Assembly: GCF_040958095.1 (NCBI RefSeq)
Contig: NC_091216.1
Span: forward strand, 6,087,069 to 6,151,068
Origin: Procambarus clarkii
Lineage: Eukaryota > Arthropoda > Malacostraca > Decapoda > Cambaridae
Reading direction: 5' to 3'
Length of the DNA: 64,000 nucleotides
A model generated the notes under the pieces. That model worked only from the letters and a program-made list of their open reading frames with translations, searched no databases and was not told the DNA's origin. The stretch's first letter is position 1. Each line of letters begins with the position of its first letter. This document shows positions 11,690 to 25,603 of the stretch, piece after piece. The position numbers were made by a program, and so were the translations under genes.

Positions 11690-12555
11690 TGTACAAACAT
11701 TATGGAAGCTGGGAACATCTTCTGATTTCCTGACATAGCACAGGATGGCCTTTCATAAACATGAGAGAGAGGATAGGTTGACTGCCGGCAGCGGCGACGA
11801 CTAGATGGCTTCCCCGGCCATCCCCTATCCGCACCCCTCGTACCTTATCACTAATACCCTCGCATGCCACTTCACACGCCCTTTCCTAACCTTACAACAT
11901 ATTTACCCGATCTCCTTGGTCTGTTTTATCATGTGTGTGTGTGAGAGAGCATGAGTGGGAGCCACTCATGCTCTCAACATACTCATCTCAACATATAATT
12001 TTAACTTACTATACATCTACATATGCTTAACTCTATGCTCACATTACACACACACATTCATCTTACACACCTGTTGCTGCACACCTGTTGCTATACATAC
12101 TCCTCCTACCTTTACATCAACCTTTTTCATCACTCTTTCACCTCCGGAGAGTCTCAATGTGCTGCGAGACCACATCCGTGCGCACGCAGGGGTCCCCCAA
12201 CACCCTTGAGACTTCGACCAGGTGTGATACCTGGGTAGGTGGACCTTACTGTGCTCACTTGCTCAGGTGTTGCGCACATTTGTAGTCTCAATTTACCCTT
12301 CTCTCCCTCACACAGACGTGCTATAAGCGTCTGACCTCTAACAAAAAGATACACATTCTGTTTTATGGATATAGATTATATATACTGGTCTCAGGATTTA
12401 TTTTTTCTAATGAACTTAAAGCAAAACCGTCAGTGACGCCGTAATTCCATTGCAAGCTGTATTTTATGAGAAATTTGAACAATTGATTTCTTGAAATTTA
12501 TTATGTTTTCCGGTTTTGATTAATTTTTCTAGCAGTACCTGGCCACGCGTTGCTG
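11690..12555. other. No recognised feature
   Basis: AT- and CA-rich sequence with a short inverted motif near 11949 (CATGAGTGGGAGCCACTCATG, given here in two parts: CATGAGTGG and CCACTCATG). The open stretches near 11955-12285 are short, overlapping and compositionally biased. I see no gene. Confidence 0.6.
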
Positions 12556-12565
12556 TGGTTCAGCG

Positions 12566-13070
12566 TTGCTGAGCCACAGCAATCTTCCCCTGTCTTCCAG
12601 TCTTCACCCACCATTCCTTGCCTACCCCATTCCCCTGTCCTCCCACCCATTCCTCACTCTCCGGTCTTCTCGTCCTCCCCACCATTCCCCTCCCTCCCTG
12701 TCCCTTTGTCCTTTCCACCATCCCCCACTCCAGCTTCCCCTCGTCCTCCTAACCACTCCCCCACGACACCGTCCCCTCATCCTCCCCACCATCTCCCACT
12801 CCCCCATCATCCTCTCATCATACCTATCATTCCTCCCTTCTCCTGTCCCCTTGTCCTCCTCACCATCCCCTACTTCCCTGTCCCCTTGTCCTCCCTACCA
12901 TTCTCCATTTCCCTGTACCCTCGACCTCACCGGCCCCAACTCCCCCGTCCCCTCATCCTCCCCACAATTACCCCCTCCTCTGTCCCCTCGTCCTCCCCAC
13001 CATCCAACACTCCCTCATCCAATGCAAAGACCCAAACGTCATTATATGCACCCGCAAAACCCCCTATTTA
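12566..13070. repeat. CT-rich minisatellite (about 35-bp units)
   Basis: Degenerate tandem units built on CTGTCCCCTTGTCCTCC followed by a CACCATCCCC-type block, about 32-36 bp per unit and about 14 units. The same units recur at 38513-39215. Proline/serine-rich ORFs here come from the C-rich composition. The left edge carries CTGGCCACGCGTTGCTGTGG; the copy at 38490 has a related CCCGGCCACAGCAACA. Confidence 0.85.
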
Positions 13071-13249
13071 TGAATGAAAAATGGTTTACACATGACTCAC
13101 AACTGATGACGTTCGAACACTTCCGGAACAAGTGCATACCTGACGAATTTTGTTCGAACCACAAGGTTGTAAATGCTTCACCCACGTATTACAAATTCAA
13201 ATAATCGCCAACAAAACCTAAACACCTAACCTAACCTAAGCTATGCCTA

Positions 13250-13400
13250 TATATGCACAATATGCAAATATATTATAATATTAATTTATATTTGAGAAAA
13301 TTCCCGTTTTGAATGAACAGCATTTAAACATTTATGAATGCTGAATTTATGAATGGGTTCTACTGCTACCTCGACTTAAATCGAGGACGGGTTGAAATCT
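13250..13400 (-). repeat. Dispersed repeat module (inverted against 38365-38500)
   Basis: The block running from TATTATAATATTAATTTATA through CCCGTTTTGAATGAACAGCA to GAGGACGGGTT is found in reverse complement at about 38365-38500. There it precedes, rather than follows, the CT-rich minisatellite. Its nature is unknown. Confidence 0.65.
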
Positions 13401-14033
13401 ATGAAAATTATATTTATCAATGAAATCAGAAACCTTGAAATGAAATCGTAATATATTTAGTATAGCGTGTGTTGCTCTTACATGCAACAGATGGCGTTGT
13501 TTAAAAAAAAAACATGTTTTAACCGGTCACAAGTGTGGCATCTATACTTATACTCACGAAATCAACAGTATGGTAAGCAACACAGCTCAATTTGAATGCA
13601 ATATAACACAAAATATTCAAATCAAAATGAAAATAAATCAAAATCTCTGAAAATTCTATTTTTCGATGCAATTCAAAAACATTGAAATGGAATTGTAACT
13701 TATTTAGTACAGCGTGTGTTGCTATTATGCGCAACAGATGGCGCTGTTTTTAAAAAGAAAACATGTTTTTACCTGTCAACCTGTCACAAGTGAGGCATGT
13801 ATATAGTAGGTACATAAAAACACGCGCCTATTCGAATACAACGTTGTGCAAAAATTTCAAAGCAATCGGTAAGAGGTTTCGAAGATTTCATTTACATGAA
13901 AAAACATAGTTTTGTAAAAAAAAACATGTTTTTCTCCCAATCACAGGCAGGACATCTATATAGTATGTATATAAAAACACGCTCGGATGCGAATGGAACG
14001 TTGTGTTAAAATTTCAAAGCAATCGGTGAAGAA

Positions 14034-14035
<2 letters not shown>
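13400..14035. repeat. Dispersed repeat with internal duplications
   Basis: A unit with AATCTATGAAAATTATATTT, then GTGTGTTGCTCTTACATGCA, CAACAGATGGCG and AAACATGTTTT occurs twice here about 240 bp apart (13400 and 13640). A third, shorter part, AAATTTCAAAGCAATCGGT, occurs at 13853 and 14013. The same series recurs at 39420-40005. It is AT-rich and has no ORF. Probably a non-autonomous element associated with the CT-rich minisatellite. Confidence 0.65.

Positions 14036-14108
<73 letters not shown>
14036..14108. repeat. (TA)n microsatellite, left of PLE
   Basis: About 73 bp of TA immediately before the left inverted terminal repeat of the PLE. A second (TA)n tract (16701-16811) follows its right end. 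Confidence 0.97.
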
Positions 14109-14111
<3 letters not shown>

Positions 14112-14423
14112 ATTAAATATGACCGAAAAAGTAAGATTAATAATTCTAACACGAATTTTCTCAATCTTTCGAACATTTCTTTTCACTGTTGGAGGTAATT
14201 CAAAAATCAATTCTCCTAAAATTCATTTTTATTTCTAGTCTGACGCGACACTTGAGCGCGTTTCGTAAAACTTATTACATCTTCAAAGACTTTACACATA
14301 CACAACTGAATGGAACTTACATATCTCCAATTTGTTTATATCTACTTTTGAGTGAGGTGGATGGGGTGAGGTGGTATTTAATAAGGTATTAATTTCATCA
14401 ACACGAGACAGAACACGATATCT

Positions 14424-14484
14424 TAAGGTATCTTTGGTAGTGACCTTCTTTGGTAGTGAAGAAGGTCACTACCAAAGATACCTT
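14424..14484. repeat. Hairpin at PLE left repeat/ORF junction
   Basis: GGTATCTTTGGTAGTGACC and its exact reverse complement GGTCACTACCAAAGATACC are separated by a short spacer and a further AAGAAGG/CCTTCTT pairing. The palindrome sits where the inverted terminal repeat turns into the forward ORF, as a fold-back event during reverse transcription would leave. Confidence 0.8.
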
Positions 14485-16318
14485 ACAAGCAGAACTTATT
14501 GCAGAAGGAGGAAAGAATCGAGGCAATTACAGAAGCACCATACTGTCCCCCGAGCTAAAAGCGGCAGCTAAAAGCCTTCGTGAGAACAAGGAGATAGTTG
14601 TCAGGAGAGGTGACAAGTCACCAATATATGTCATTCTTAAAAAAGACGAATATCTGGCGAAAATGAACATCATACTCTCTGACCAAACTAAGTTCCAAAG
14701 GGTAACGAAGGACACTACAGCCGAATTGAAAGCAAAGGTCAACAAACTGATCGAAACTGTGAACGCCAAGAAATCCGGACTCCACCTGCCAAAGATCATT
14801 GGGGAATATAAACCTGGATATGCGTATGGAAATGTCAAGACACACAAGCCTGGAAACCCGCTTCGGCCAATCATTAGGCAGATACCCACACCCACGTTCA
14901 GACTGGCGAAGCGACTCAACGGCCTGCTGACTCCTTATGTTCCTTGCGCCTTCAGCCTGAAGTCTCCAAAGGAATTTGTTGACTTACTGCGGGGCACACG
15001 GGCCACAGGGATAAGAGCCTCGTTGGACGTAGAATCGCTGTTTACCAACGTACCTGTGGACGAGACAATCGGGATGATAGCCGACAGAGTGTATCGTGAT
15101 CCAGCATGTACTCCTCTTGACATACCAGAAAATATTCTGAGGAAACTACTCCAAGCTTGTACTAAAGAGGCACCCTTCTTGAGCCCGGATGGGCACATGT
15201 ATGAGCAAGTAGATGGGGTCGCCATGGGTTCTCCCCTAGGTGTCCTGTTTGCAAACTTCTACATGGATACCATCGAGCAAAAAGTCTTAGTCGACATGCA
15301 CTTGAAACCGGCCATATACTGCAGGTATGTTGACGACATTTTTACACAGGTACCTGATAACAGACATCTGCAGGAGCTGAAGGAGGCATTTGAGCAGAGT
15401 TCCGTGCTGCGTTTCACTTATGAGATGGAAAAGGATGGGAAGCTGCCCTTTCTAGATGTAACAGTCATGGAAAAGAGCGGAGGTTTCCACACTGCAGTCT
15501 ACACTAAGGAAACGAACATAGGAATGTGCATAAATGCCAACAGCGACTGCCCAGACAGGTACAAGAGGAGTGTTGTTAACGCATATGTCGACCGTGCTCT
15601 CAGCCACAGCTCAGAATGGAAGCAAGTCGACGAAGAACTCTGTAGGGTAAGGCAGGTCCTAGTCAACAACAGCTTCTCCAATGGTTTCGTCGAAGACATC
15701 ATAAGAAGGAAAGTGAAACGCCATGCAACCTCTGCAGAGACAACTAACACAACACCTATACCCCCTATTAGACTATTTTACAGAAACTTCTTTTCCACAG
15801 CTCATAAAACGGAGGAAAGGGTCCTGAAAGATATTGTTAATAGAAACGTTATCCCTACAGACAAAAATCAGAGGATACAACTGACGATTTACTATAAAAC
15901 CAGAAAAACGGCCAGCCTACTAATGAGAAACTCTCCAGACACAAAGCAGAACGCTTTAAAAGAGACCAACGTCGTCTATGCCTTCAAATGCCCACTTGGG
16001 GACTGTAAGCTCCAAAAAACCCAGTATATAGGCAAGACAACAACATCTCTTTCTAGGCGTTTAACGATGCATAAGCAACAGGGCTCCATTAAGGAACATA
16101 TAATCTCTTCCCACAACCAAACCATCGCCAGAGAAATCCTAGTAAACAACACAGAAATCATCGATAGATACAGCGATAGCAGACAGCTTGACGTTTGCGA
16201 GGCACTGCACATTAAGAAGTCAACACCAGCAATCAACAGCCAATTATTGCACAACTATATTCTACCCACCTCAAGACTCCGCTCCAATATAGAAGCATCA
16301 AGAAATATGGACCAATAG
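14450..16318 (+). CDS. PLE reverse transcriptase with GIY-YIG endonuclease
   Basis: A 622-codon uninterrupted ORF. RT motifs: LHLPKIIGEYKPGYAYGNVK and THKPGNPLRPI (about residues 105-140), motif A SLDVESLFTNVPVDETI (about 190), motif B QVDGVAMGSPLGVLFANFYM (about 255) and motif C YCRYVDDIF (about 292). Then come LPFLDVTVMEKSGGFHTAVY and a linker. The C-terminal GIY-YIG domain starts at VYAFKCPLGDC (about 507), with QYIGKTTTSLSRRL, the catalytic-type CEALHIKK (about 584) and PAINSQ. PLE RTs are related to telomerase, and the endonuclease nicks target DNA. Relative to the homolog at 42015, about 20-25 N-terminal codons (MARKEELEILLDDIFELE) are missing, and the Met used here falls at the junction. 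It could be translated but is probably 5'-truncated. Confidence 0.9.
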   Translation: MVVKKVTTKDTLQAELIAEGGKNRGNYRSTILSPELKAAAKSLRENKEIVVRRGDKSPIYVILKKDEYLAKMNIILSDQTKFQRVTKDTTAELKAKVNKLIETVNAKKSGLHLPKIIGEYKPGYAYGNVKTHKPGNPLRPIIRQIPTPTFRLAKRLNGLLTPYVPCAFSLKSPKEFVDLLRGTRATGIRASLDVESLFTNVPVDETIGMIADRVYRDPACTPLDIPENILRKLLQACTKEAPFLSPDGHMYEQVDGVAMGSPLGVLFANFYMDTIEQKVLVDMHLKPAIYCRYVDDIFTQVPDNRHLQELKEAFEQSSVLRFTYEMEKDGKLPFLDVTVMEKSGGFHTAVYTKETNIGMCINANSDCPDRYKRSVVNAYVDRALSHSSEWKQVDEELCRVRQVLVNNSFSNGFVEDIIRRKVKRHATSAETTNTTPIPPIRLFYRNFFSTAHKTEERVLKDIVNRNVIPTDKNQRIQLTIYYKTRKTASLLMRNSPDTKQNALKETNVVYAFKCPLGDCKLQKTQYIGKTTTSLSRRLTMHKQQGSIKEHIISSHNQTIAREILVNNTEIIDRYSDSRQLDVCEALHIKKSTPAINSQLLHNYILPTSRLRSNIEASRNMDQ

Positions 16319-16339
16319 GCTTTCTACAATCACTTCCAT

Positions 16340-16670
16340 TTCAATACCCATTGTTTCGTGTTCTGTCTCAGTGTTGATGAAATAATACCCTATTAAATAC
16401 CACCTCACCCCATCCACCTCACTCAAAAGTAGATATAAACAAATCAGAGATATGTAAGTTCCATTCAGTTGTGTATGTGTAAAGTCTTTGAAAATGTAAT
16501 AAGTTTTACGAAACGCGCTCAAGTGTCGCTGTCAGACTAGAAATAAAAATGAATTTTGGAGAATTGATTTTTGAATTACCTCCAACAGTGAAAAGAAATG
16601 TACGAAAGATTGAGAAAATTCGTGTTAGAATTATTAATCTTACTTTTTCGGTCATATTTAATAATATATG
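16340..16670 (+). repeat. PLE right terminal repeat with hammerhead-like stem
   Basis: Reverse complement of the left repeat. Just after the ORF stop (16316-16318) it starts with TATGGACCAATAGGCTTTCT (16306-16325), a variant of the motif after other PLE ORFs in this window. Around 16488-16520 it has TTGAAAA, a GTAA/TTAC stem and GAAA, resembling hammerhead stem II. The catalytic core here looks degenerate (TTGAAGA in the left copy). Confidence 0.6.
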
Positions 16671-16699
16671 TCTACAGGAAAGACTGCTACCAAAATATA

Positions 16700-17191
<492 letters not shown>

Positions 17192-17269
<78 letters not shown>
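17192..17269. repeat. (TA)n spacer
   Basis: Pure TA between two inverted-repeat elements. Confidence 0.96.
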
Positions 17270-17273
<4 letters not shown>

Positions 17274-17657
17274 GTACCTAGTAGCCAGAACGCACTTCTC
17301 AGCCTATTATGCAATGCCCGATTTGCCTAATAAGCCAAGTTTTCATGAATTATTTGTTTTTCGACTACCTAACCTACCTAACCTAACCTAACCTAGCTTT
17401 TTTTGGCTACCTAACCTAACCTTACCTATAAATATAGGTTAGGTTAGGTTAGGTAGGGTTGGGTAGGTTCGGTCATATATCTACGATAATTTTAACTCCA
17501 ATAAAAAAAAATTGACCTCATACATAGAGAAAAGGGTTGCTTTATCATTTCATAAGAAAAAAATTATAGTAAATATATTAATTCAGGAAAACTTGGCTTA
17601 TTAGGCAAATCGGGCCTTGAATAGTAGGCTGAGAAGTGAGTTCTGGCTACTAGGTAC

Positions 17658-17661
<4 letters not shown>
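17270..17661. mobile_element. Inverted-repeat (MITE-like) element, array A copy 2
   Basis: Same termini and order as copy 1 (TGTCGTACC...GGTACGACA), 392 bp, with the TTAGG-type hairpin in the middle. Sequence differences from copy 1 are scattered. (TA)n follows at 17662-17733. Confidence 0.78.
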
Positions 17662-20588
<2,927 letters not shown>

Positions 20589-20627
20589 AATAAATGATAA
20601 ATATAAAAACAAATAAATGATAAAGTA

Positions 20628-21341
<714 letters not shown>

Positions 21342-21343
<2 letters not shown>

Positions 21344-21640
21344 TAAGCATATTAATATATAATGGTAAATTAGTAAAGATATTTATATATCCACATACCA
21401 AGCAAAGAATATATTTATCTGATGAGTGTCCAAATACTGTTCTCAATCATCTCAAAAAATTGCTCTCACTTGTTAATCCGCTAAGAAAGTTAAGCCAATT
21501 AGTCAATAACTAGAGTGAAAAGCCTTATTTTCTGTCATATTGTTGAATACATTTGTGTGATACTTCACCGTACAACTCCAGTGGAACTATTCCTATTAAA
21601 AAGTCTGTTTGTTTTTTAAATATCATTTTTAACTTCCGTT
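21342..21640. other. No recognised feature
   Basis: AT-rich unique-looking sequence following the (TA)n array. No ORF above background and no repeat recognised. Confidence 0.6.
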
Positions 21641-21654
21641 AATAGTTTCGGAAA

Positions 21655-22245
21655 GACTCAGTCCCAGCTGTTTTATGTGTAAGGATCATCTATTTTATAT
21701 ATAAAAACCAGCAGATTTATGTGTCAATTCCAGTAGTTCTATACCTCAGGCGAACCTATTTGAAAAAAAACAGCTGGCTCATATGTCAGGCCCAGTTCTT
21801 TCATATTCTGGAGCAGACATTTCAAAATCCGAAAATCTAAATGTATATTCAAATAAAAGTACATACGTAGAAGATGAGTTACAAACATAATGTTGGGTTT
21901 GTAGATAGAGCTAGTACATATAATACCTAAAGCCTCTTACACGCACAGCATTTCGGGCATTTGCTGTGTTAGTACTATCTGTTATATTTGTCGGGCAAAG
22001 CTGTTTTTCATGTTAGGACCAGCTGTTTTATTCGTCAGACCCAGTTGTTGTATATGTAGAACCAGCTGTTTTGTCAGGACCAGCTGTTTTATATGACAAG
22101 ATTAGCAGTTATATTTGTTAGGCCCAGCTATTTACATGTCATGTCTAGGTGTTTATATATCATTACTAGTTGTTTAATTCGTCAGGTCCAGCAGTTTAAC
22201 ATGTCAGGAACATCTTTTTTCTGTCAGGCCCAGCTGTTTTATTTG
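21655..22245. repeat. Degenerate minisatellite (CAGCTGTTTTAT ... GTCAGGCCC)
   Basis: Spaced, diverged units built on CCCAGCTGTTTTAT followed by a short AT stretch and GTCAGG(A/C)CC, roughly 22-30 bp apart. They are clearest at 22015-22245 (for example 22025, 22067, 22085, 22225). An old, eroded array without coding potential. Confidence 0.7.
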
Positions 22246-22929
22246 TGTGAGAGAGCAGTCTCTCAGATTCCCAGCCCTGTCTCATGTTACACTACTGTAT
22301 GGTGTTGGATGATGAAAAATCGTGATCTCAACATGTTGTGTTCAAGGGACAGGTCGTGTGCATTATGGTATCTCCGTTAATGGTATACATAGACCTAGCA
22401 TGTCCATCAAGGGCTATTGGCTCGAGCAGTGCGATGATGATGTTGCAAGGTACAGTGTAAGGGCTTTCAGCAGAGATATGATGTATTAACATTGACGGGA
22501 ATAGACAGAAAGCTTTACCTCACCATTTCCAGCTAGCTGTTGAGTGAACCTCAGGTCAGGGCAACTGTAACTGCTGAGACCAGTTGTGATGACGTAATGG
22601 TGACGTACCTGTGATGTTACCCCGTCACATGACCTCTTACGACCTATCAAAAGCAACAATATACACACGCCGTTAAACAGAGTTTCCTGATTTGTGGAAA
22701 CCATACACAAAGTTTCAGGACAGATAGGGGTGCACTTCCCAACGATGCACCAGCATTACCGCCTGGACTTTTCGTCAGGATCAGACGTGTTCCAAAAAAC
22801 TATCTAGGTAAATAATTTTACTAACATCGGTCTAAGTCCAAAGGCAACGTCTAATTATTTCGAATAGTTTATAAAAATAAACATCAAAGCGGACCGGAAT
22901 CCCGCTGGGTGATATATTTTAGACCATAG
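22246..22929. other. No recognised feature
   Basis: Mixed-composition DNA up to the solo LTR. Short ORFs at 22093-22380 and 22486-22710 show no family motif. I see nothing to support a gene. Confidence 0.55.
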
Positions 22930-23945
22930 TGTTACGGCCCTCTCGGGACGCAACGGGGTTCTTACTCTGATGTTGTTAGAGGAAGTTGTATCCGACCCCA
23001 AGCCAGTAGAGGCTTTCAAGGGATGTGATCCGTGACGCAAGTAACTTAAAGGGGGTAGGGAAAGAAAGTTAAGAACTTAAGATTATAATTATTCCCATCA
23101 CCAATAAATAATATATAAAAGTGCACAGGGGGAGGGATATTAACACTATACAGGGGGATTATTCACAATCGTTGTCTTCTGCTGAAGACCCTGGTGCAAA
23201 ACTCTCGGTGCTGAGTCCTCGGTCCTTTCGTGGCCACACAACGAATTCTTCTGAGAAGTTGAGCCTACCCTGGCCACAGGTCAGCCAAAACACAGGTCCA
23301 CTGGGGGCACCGCCGTGGAGGCCGTCAACCACAAATCCAGCCGGTCTGCTGGCAGGTTCCGGACCCGCAACGCTGGTCAGGCCACTCCACGAACGATATT
23401 AGGGTAACGCCCTAGACAGGAGTCTCGTGTGATATCACAAATCACCCTCCTGTCCTCAGTACCCCAGTGGATGATCGTCTCCAGCAGTCGGCCCCGGGTA
23501 ATCCTTCTACTGTCACTCCACTGACAGGGTAACACCACAGTGTTCTTCCGGGAAGCGACTTCACAGCTGCTGCAGCAAAGCACAATGTATGGAGACGGCT
23601 GCCTCGGGTAGACTGACTCAACTCCCATCACAGCAGTCCCAGGTCGACTCTGTAAGCAGACACGTCATCAATAACTGGGACACTAAAACACCTCACTTAC
23701 AGGCTCAGACACAAACGCCTGACACATCCACTTCATAGATGGCGTTGTAGTCTGAGCACCACCTCACCAGAGGTCAGCAGCGGCGGTGTTGACTGCCGAA
23801 CGGGACTGGAAACTGGCCCTTGTGGCCAGTATTCGCCGTCCTCACCAGGTGTCGTCGTCCGCTTGGCGGGGGTTTCGGGAGCTGACCCACAGATGGCGCG
23901 GTCGTCACTGCTCCGTGCTCGGACGCTGGATCCGGGTTCATAACA
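22930..23945. mobile_element. Solo LTR (1016 bp) with perfect 5-bp TSD
   Basis: It begins TGTTACGGCCC and ends TTCATAACA. It is flanked by CATAG at 22925-22929 and 23946-23950. It is the reverse complement of the LTR at 218-1245 throughout. The TGTTACGG start is shared with the minus-strand LTR start of the element at 25604-32785, which hints at a Ty3/Gypsy relative. No internal part is adjacent. Confidence 0.88.
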
Positions 23946-23950
23946 CATAG

Positions 23951-24185
23951 TAGTGAACTGATGAAGATACAGAAGAATCACAATAAGATAACAAGGGGCA
24001 AGATTTAGTTAAGGACTTCATCAAGATTTAGCTAAGTGATCCTTAAAGTAACTGAACAGTTAATGTAACAAAGTTGCAGTACAGTTTATACACAGTGGAA
24101 ACTGTATAGATTGGAGGACGTTAAGCTTAAGTCCGTCTATGAGAGAGACAGGAATTCTTCCATGAGACTGCCAGTCATCCATATT
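23951..24185. other. No recognised feature
   Basis: Short unique-looking stretch between the solo LTR and the CACATGTG array. Confidence 0.5.
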
Positions 24186-24191
24186 CTGACC

Positions 24192-25012
24192 CACCACATG
24201 TGTCACGCCACATGTGTCCCTCCACATGTGACCCGCAACACGTGTCACGCCATATGTGTCCCGACACATGTGTCCCTAAACATGTGTCATGCCACATGTG
24301 ACCCACAACATGTGTCCCGCACATGTGTCACGCCACATGAATCCCGACACAAGTGTCATGCCACATGTGACCCACTACATGTGTCCCGCCACATTTGTCC
24401 CACCCATGTGTACAACCCATGTGTTCCGCCCAAGTGTTCCTCCCATGTGACTTGCCACATGTGTCCCTCCCATGTGTCTCGACACATGTGTCTCGCCACA
24501 TGTGTCCCGCCCATGTGTCCCTCCACATGTGTCTCTCTCATGTGTCCCAACATATGTGTCCCGCCACGTGTGTCACACCACATGTGACCCGCCACATGTG
24601 ACCCAGCACATGTGTCACACCACATGTGACCCACCACATGTGTCCCGCCACACGTGTCCCACCACATGAGTCCCACCACATGTGACCAGCCACATGTGTC
24701 CTGCCACTTGTGTCCCGCCACATGTGTCCCGCCACATGTATTCCGCCACATGTGTCCTGCCACATGTATCCCGCCACATGTATCCCGCGACATGTGTTCC
24801 GCAACATTTTTCCCGCTACATGTATCCCGCCACATGTGTCCCACCACATGTGTCACGCCATATGTGTCCAGCCACATGTGTCCCGCCACATGTGTCCCGC
24901 AACATGTGTCCCACCACATGTGTCACGCCACATGTGTCTTGCCACATGTATCCCGCCACATGTGTCCAGCCACATGTGTCTCGCCACATGTATCCCGCCA
25001 CATGTGTCCGGC
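24192..25012. repeat. 14-bp minisatellite, CCACATGTGTCCCG
   Basis: About 58 units of 14 bp, with consensus CCACATGTGTCCCG and some units shortened. The core CACATGTG is a perfect palindrome. Because 14 is not a multiple of 3 and the unit lacks stops in most frames, long ORFs (His/Met/Cys/Thr repeats) arise on both strands and are not genes. Confidence 0.95.
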
Positions 25013-25015
25013 ATG

Positions 25016-25603
25016 AACGTGTTCGCAGGGCCGGGCACTAACGTAAGTACTCAACAGAGATGATTCACGAAACTCGTGTTTGCGCCATCAAGCACATACA
25101 ACAGGGGGAGACTGAGTGTTAATTACTGACATGGAGTGTTCCCGGGTGTCCTGATCAACTGCCATTATTGCCCTTGCACTTGACCGTGTAAGGATGGGGC
25201 GAGTCTTGAGAGTGGTGTTATCAGGTGTCAAGACAGGGGGTTGCAGGGGCAAGTTGCTGTGTGATTGGTCAGATCGGCTGCAAGAGCCTCTCTGATGCAA
25301 TATAAGCTTTGCATAACACCAATCATTAGAGTAAGCTGCTACCCCATGTATTAGTAATTAAGGTCTCCGAATAAACATATGTATTTTGTTTTACTGTTTG
25401 TTATTTATGTTGATCCTTTACTGTACTAATCTGTACTAAACCACGCTAATCTGCTTGAATTACTGTTCCAAGAGTCCTGAGGTAAACCTCCATACTGTTA
25501 AGTATGGAGTATTATCATAATACATATATTATACTGTATAATACATATTATACATACTATCAGTAAAATACAGATTATACTGATGTTAATTTGATGTATG
25601 CGG
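25016..25603. other. No recognised feature
   Basis: Unique-looking DNA preceding the LTR element. No coding signal. The last bases, GCGG (25600-25603), are the left TSD of that element. Confidence 0.55.

Noticed and set aside
12550-13204. Proline/serine-rich ORFs of 175 and 212 codons
   Set aside because: They overlap in different frames over a CT-rich minisatellite and recur with that repeat at 38.7 kb.
24111-25063. Eleven overlapping ORFs rich in His, Met, Cys and Thr
   Set aside because: 14-bp stop-poor repeat open in several frames on both strands.
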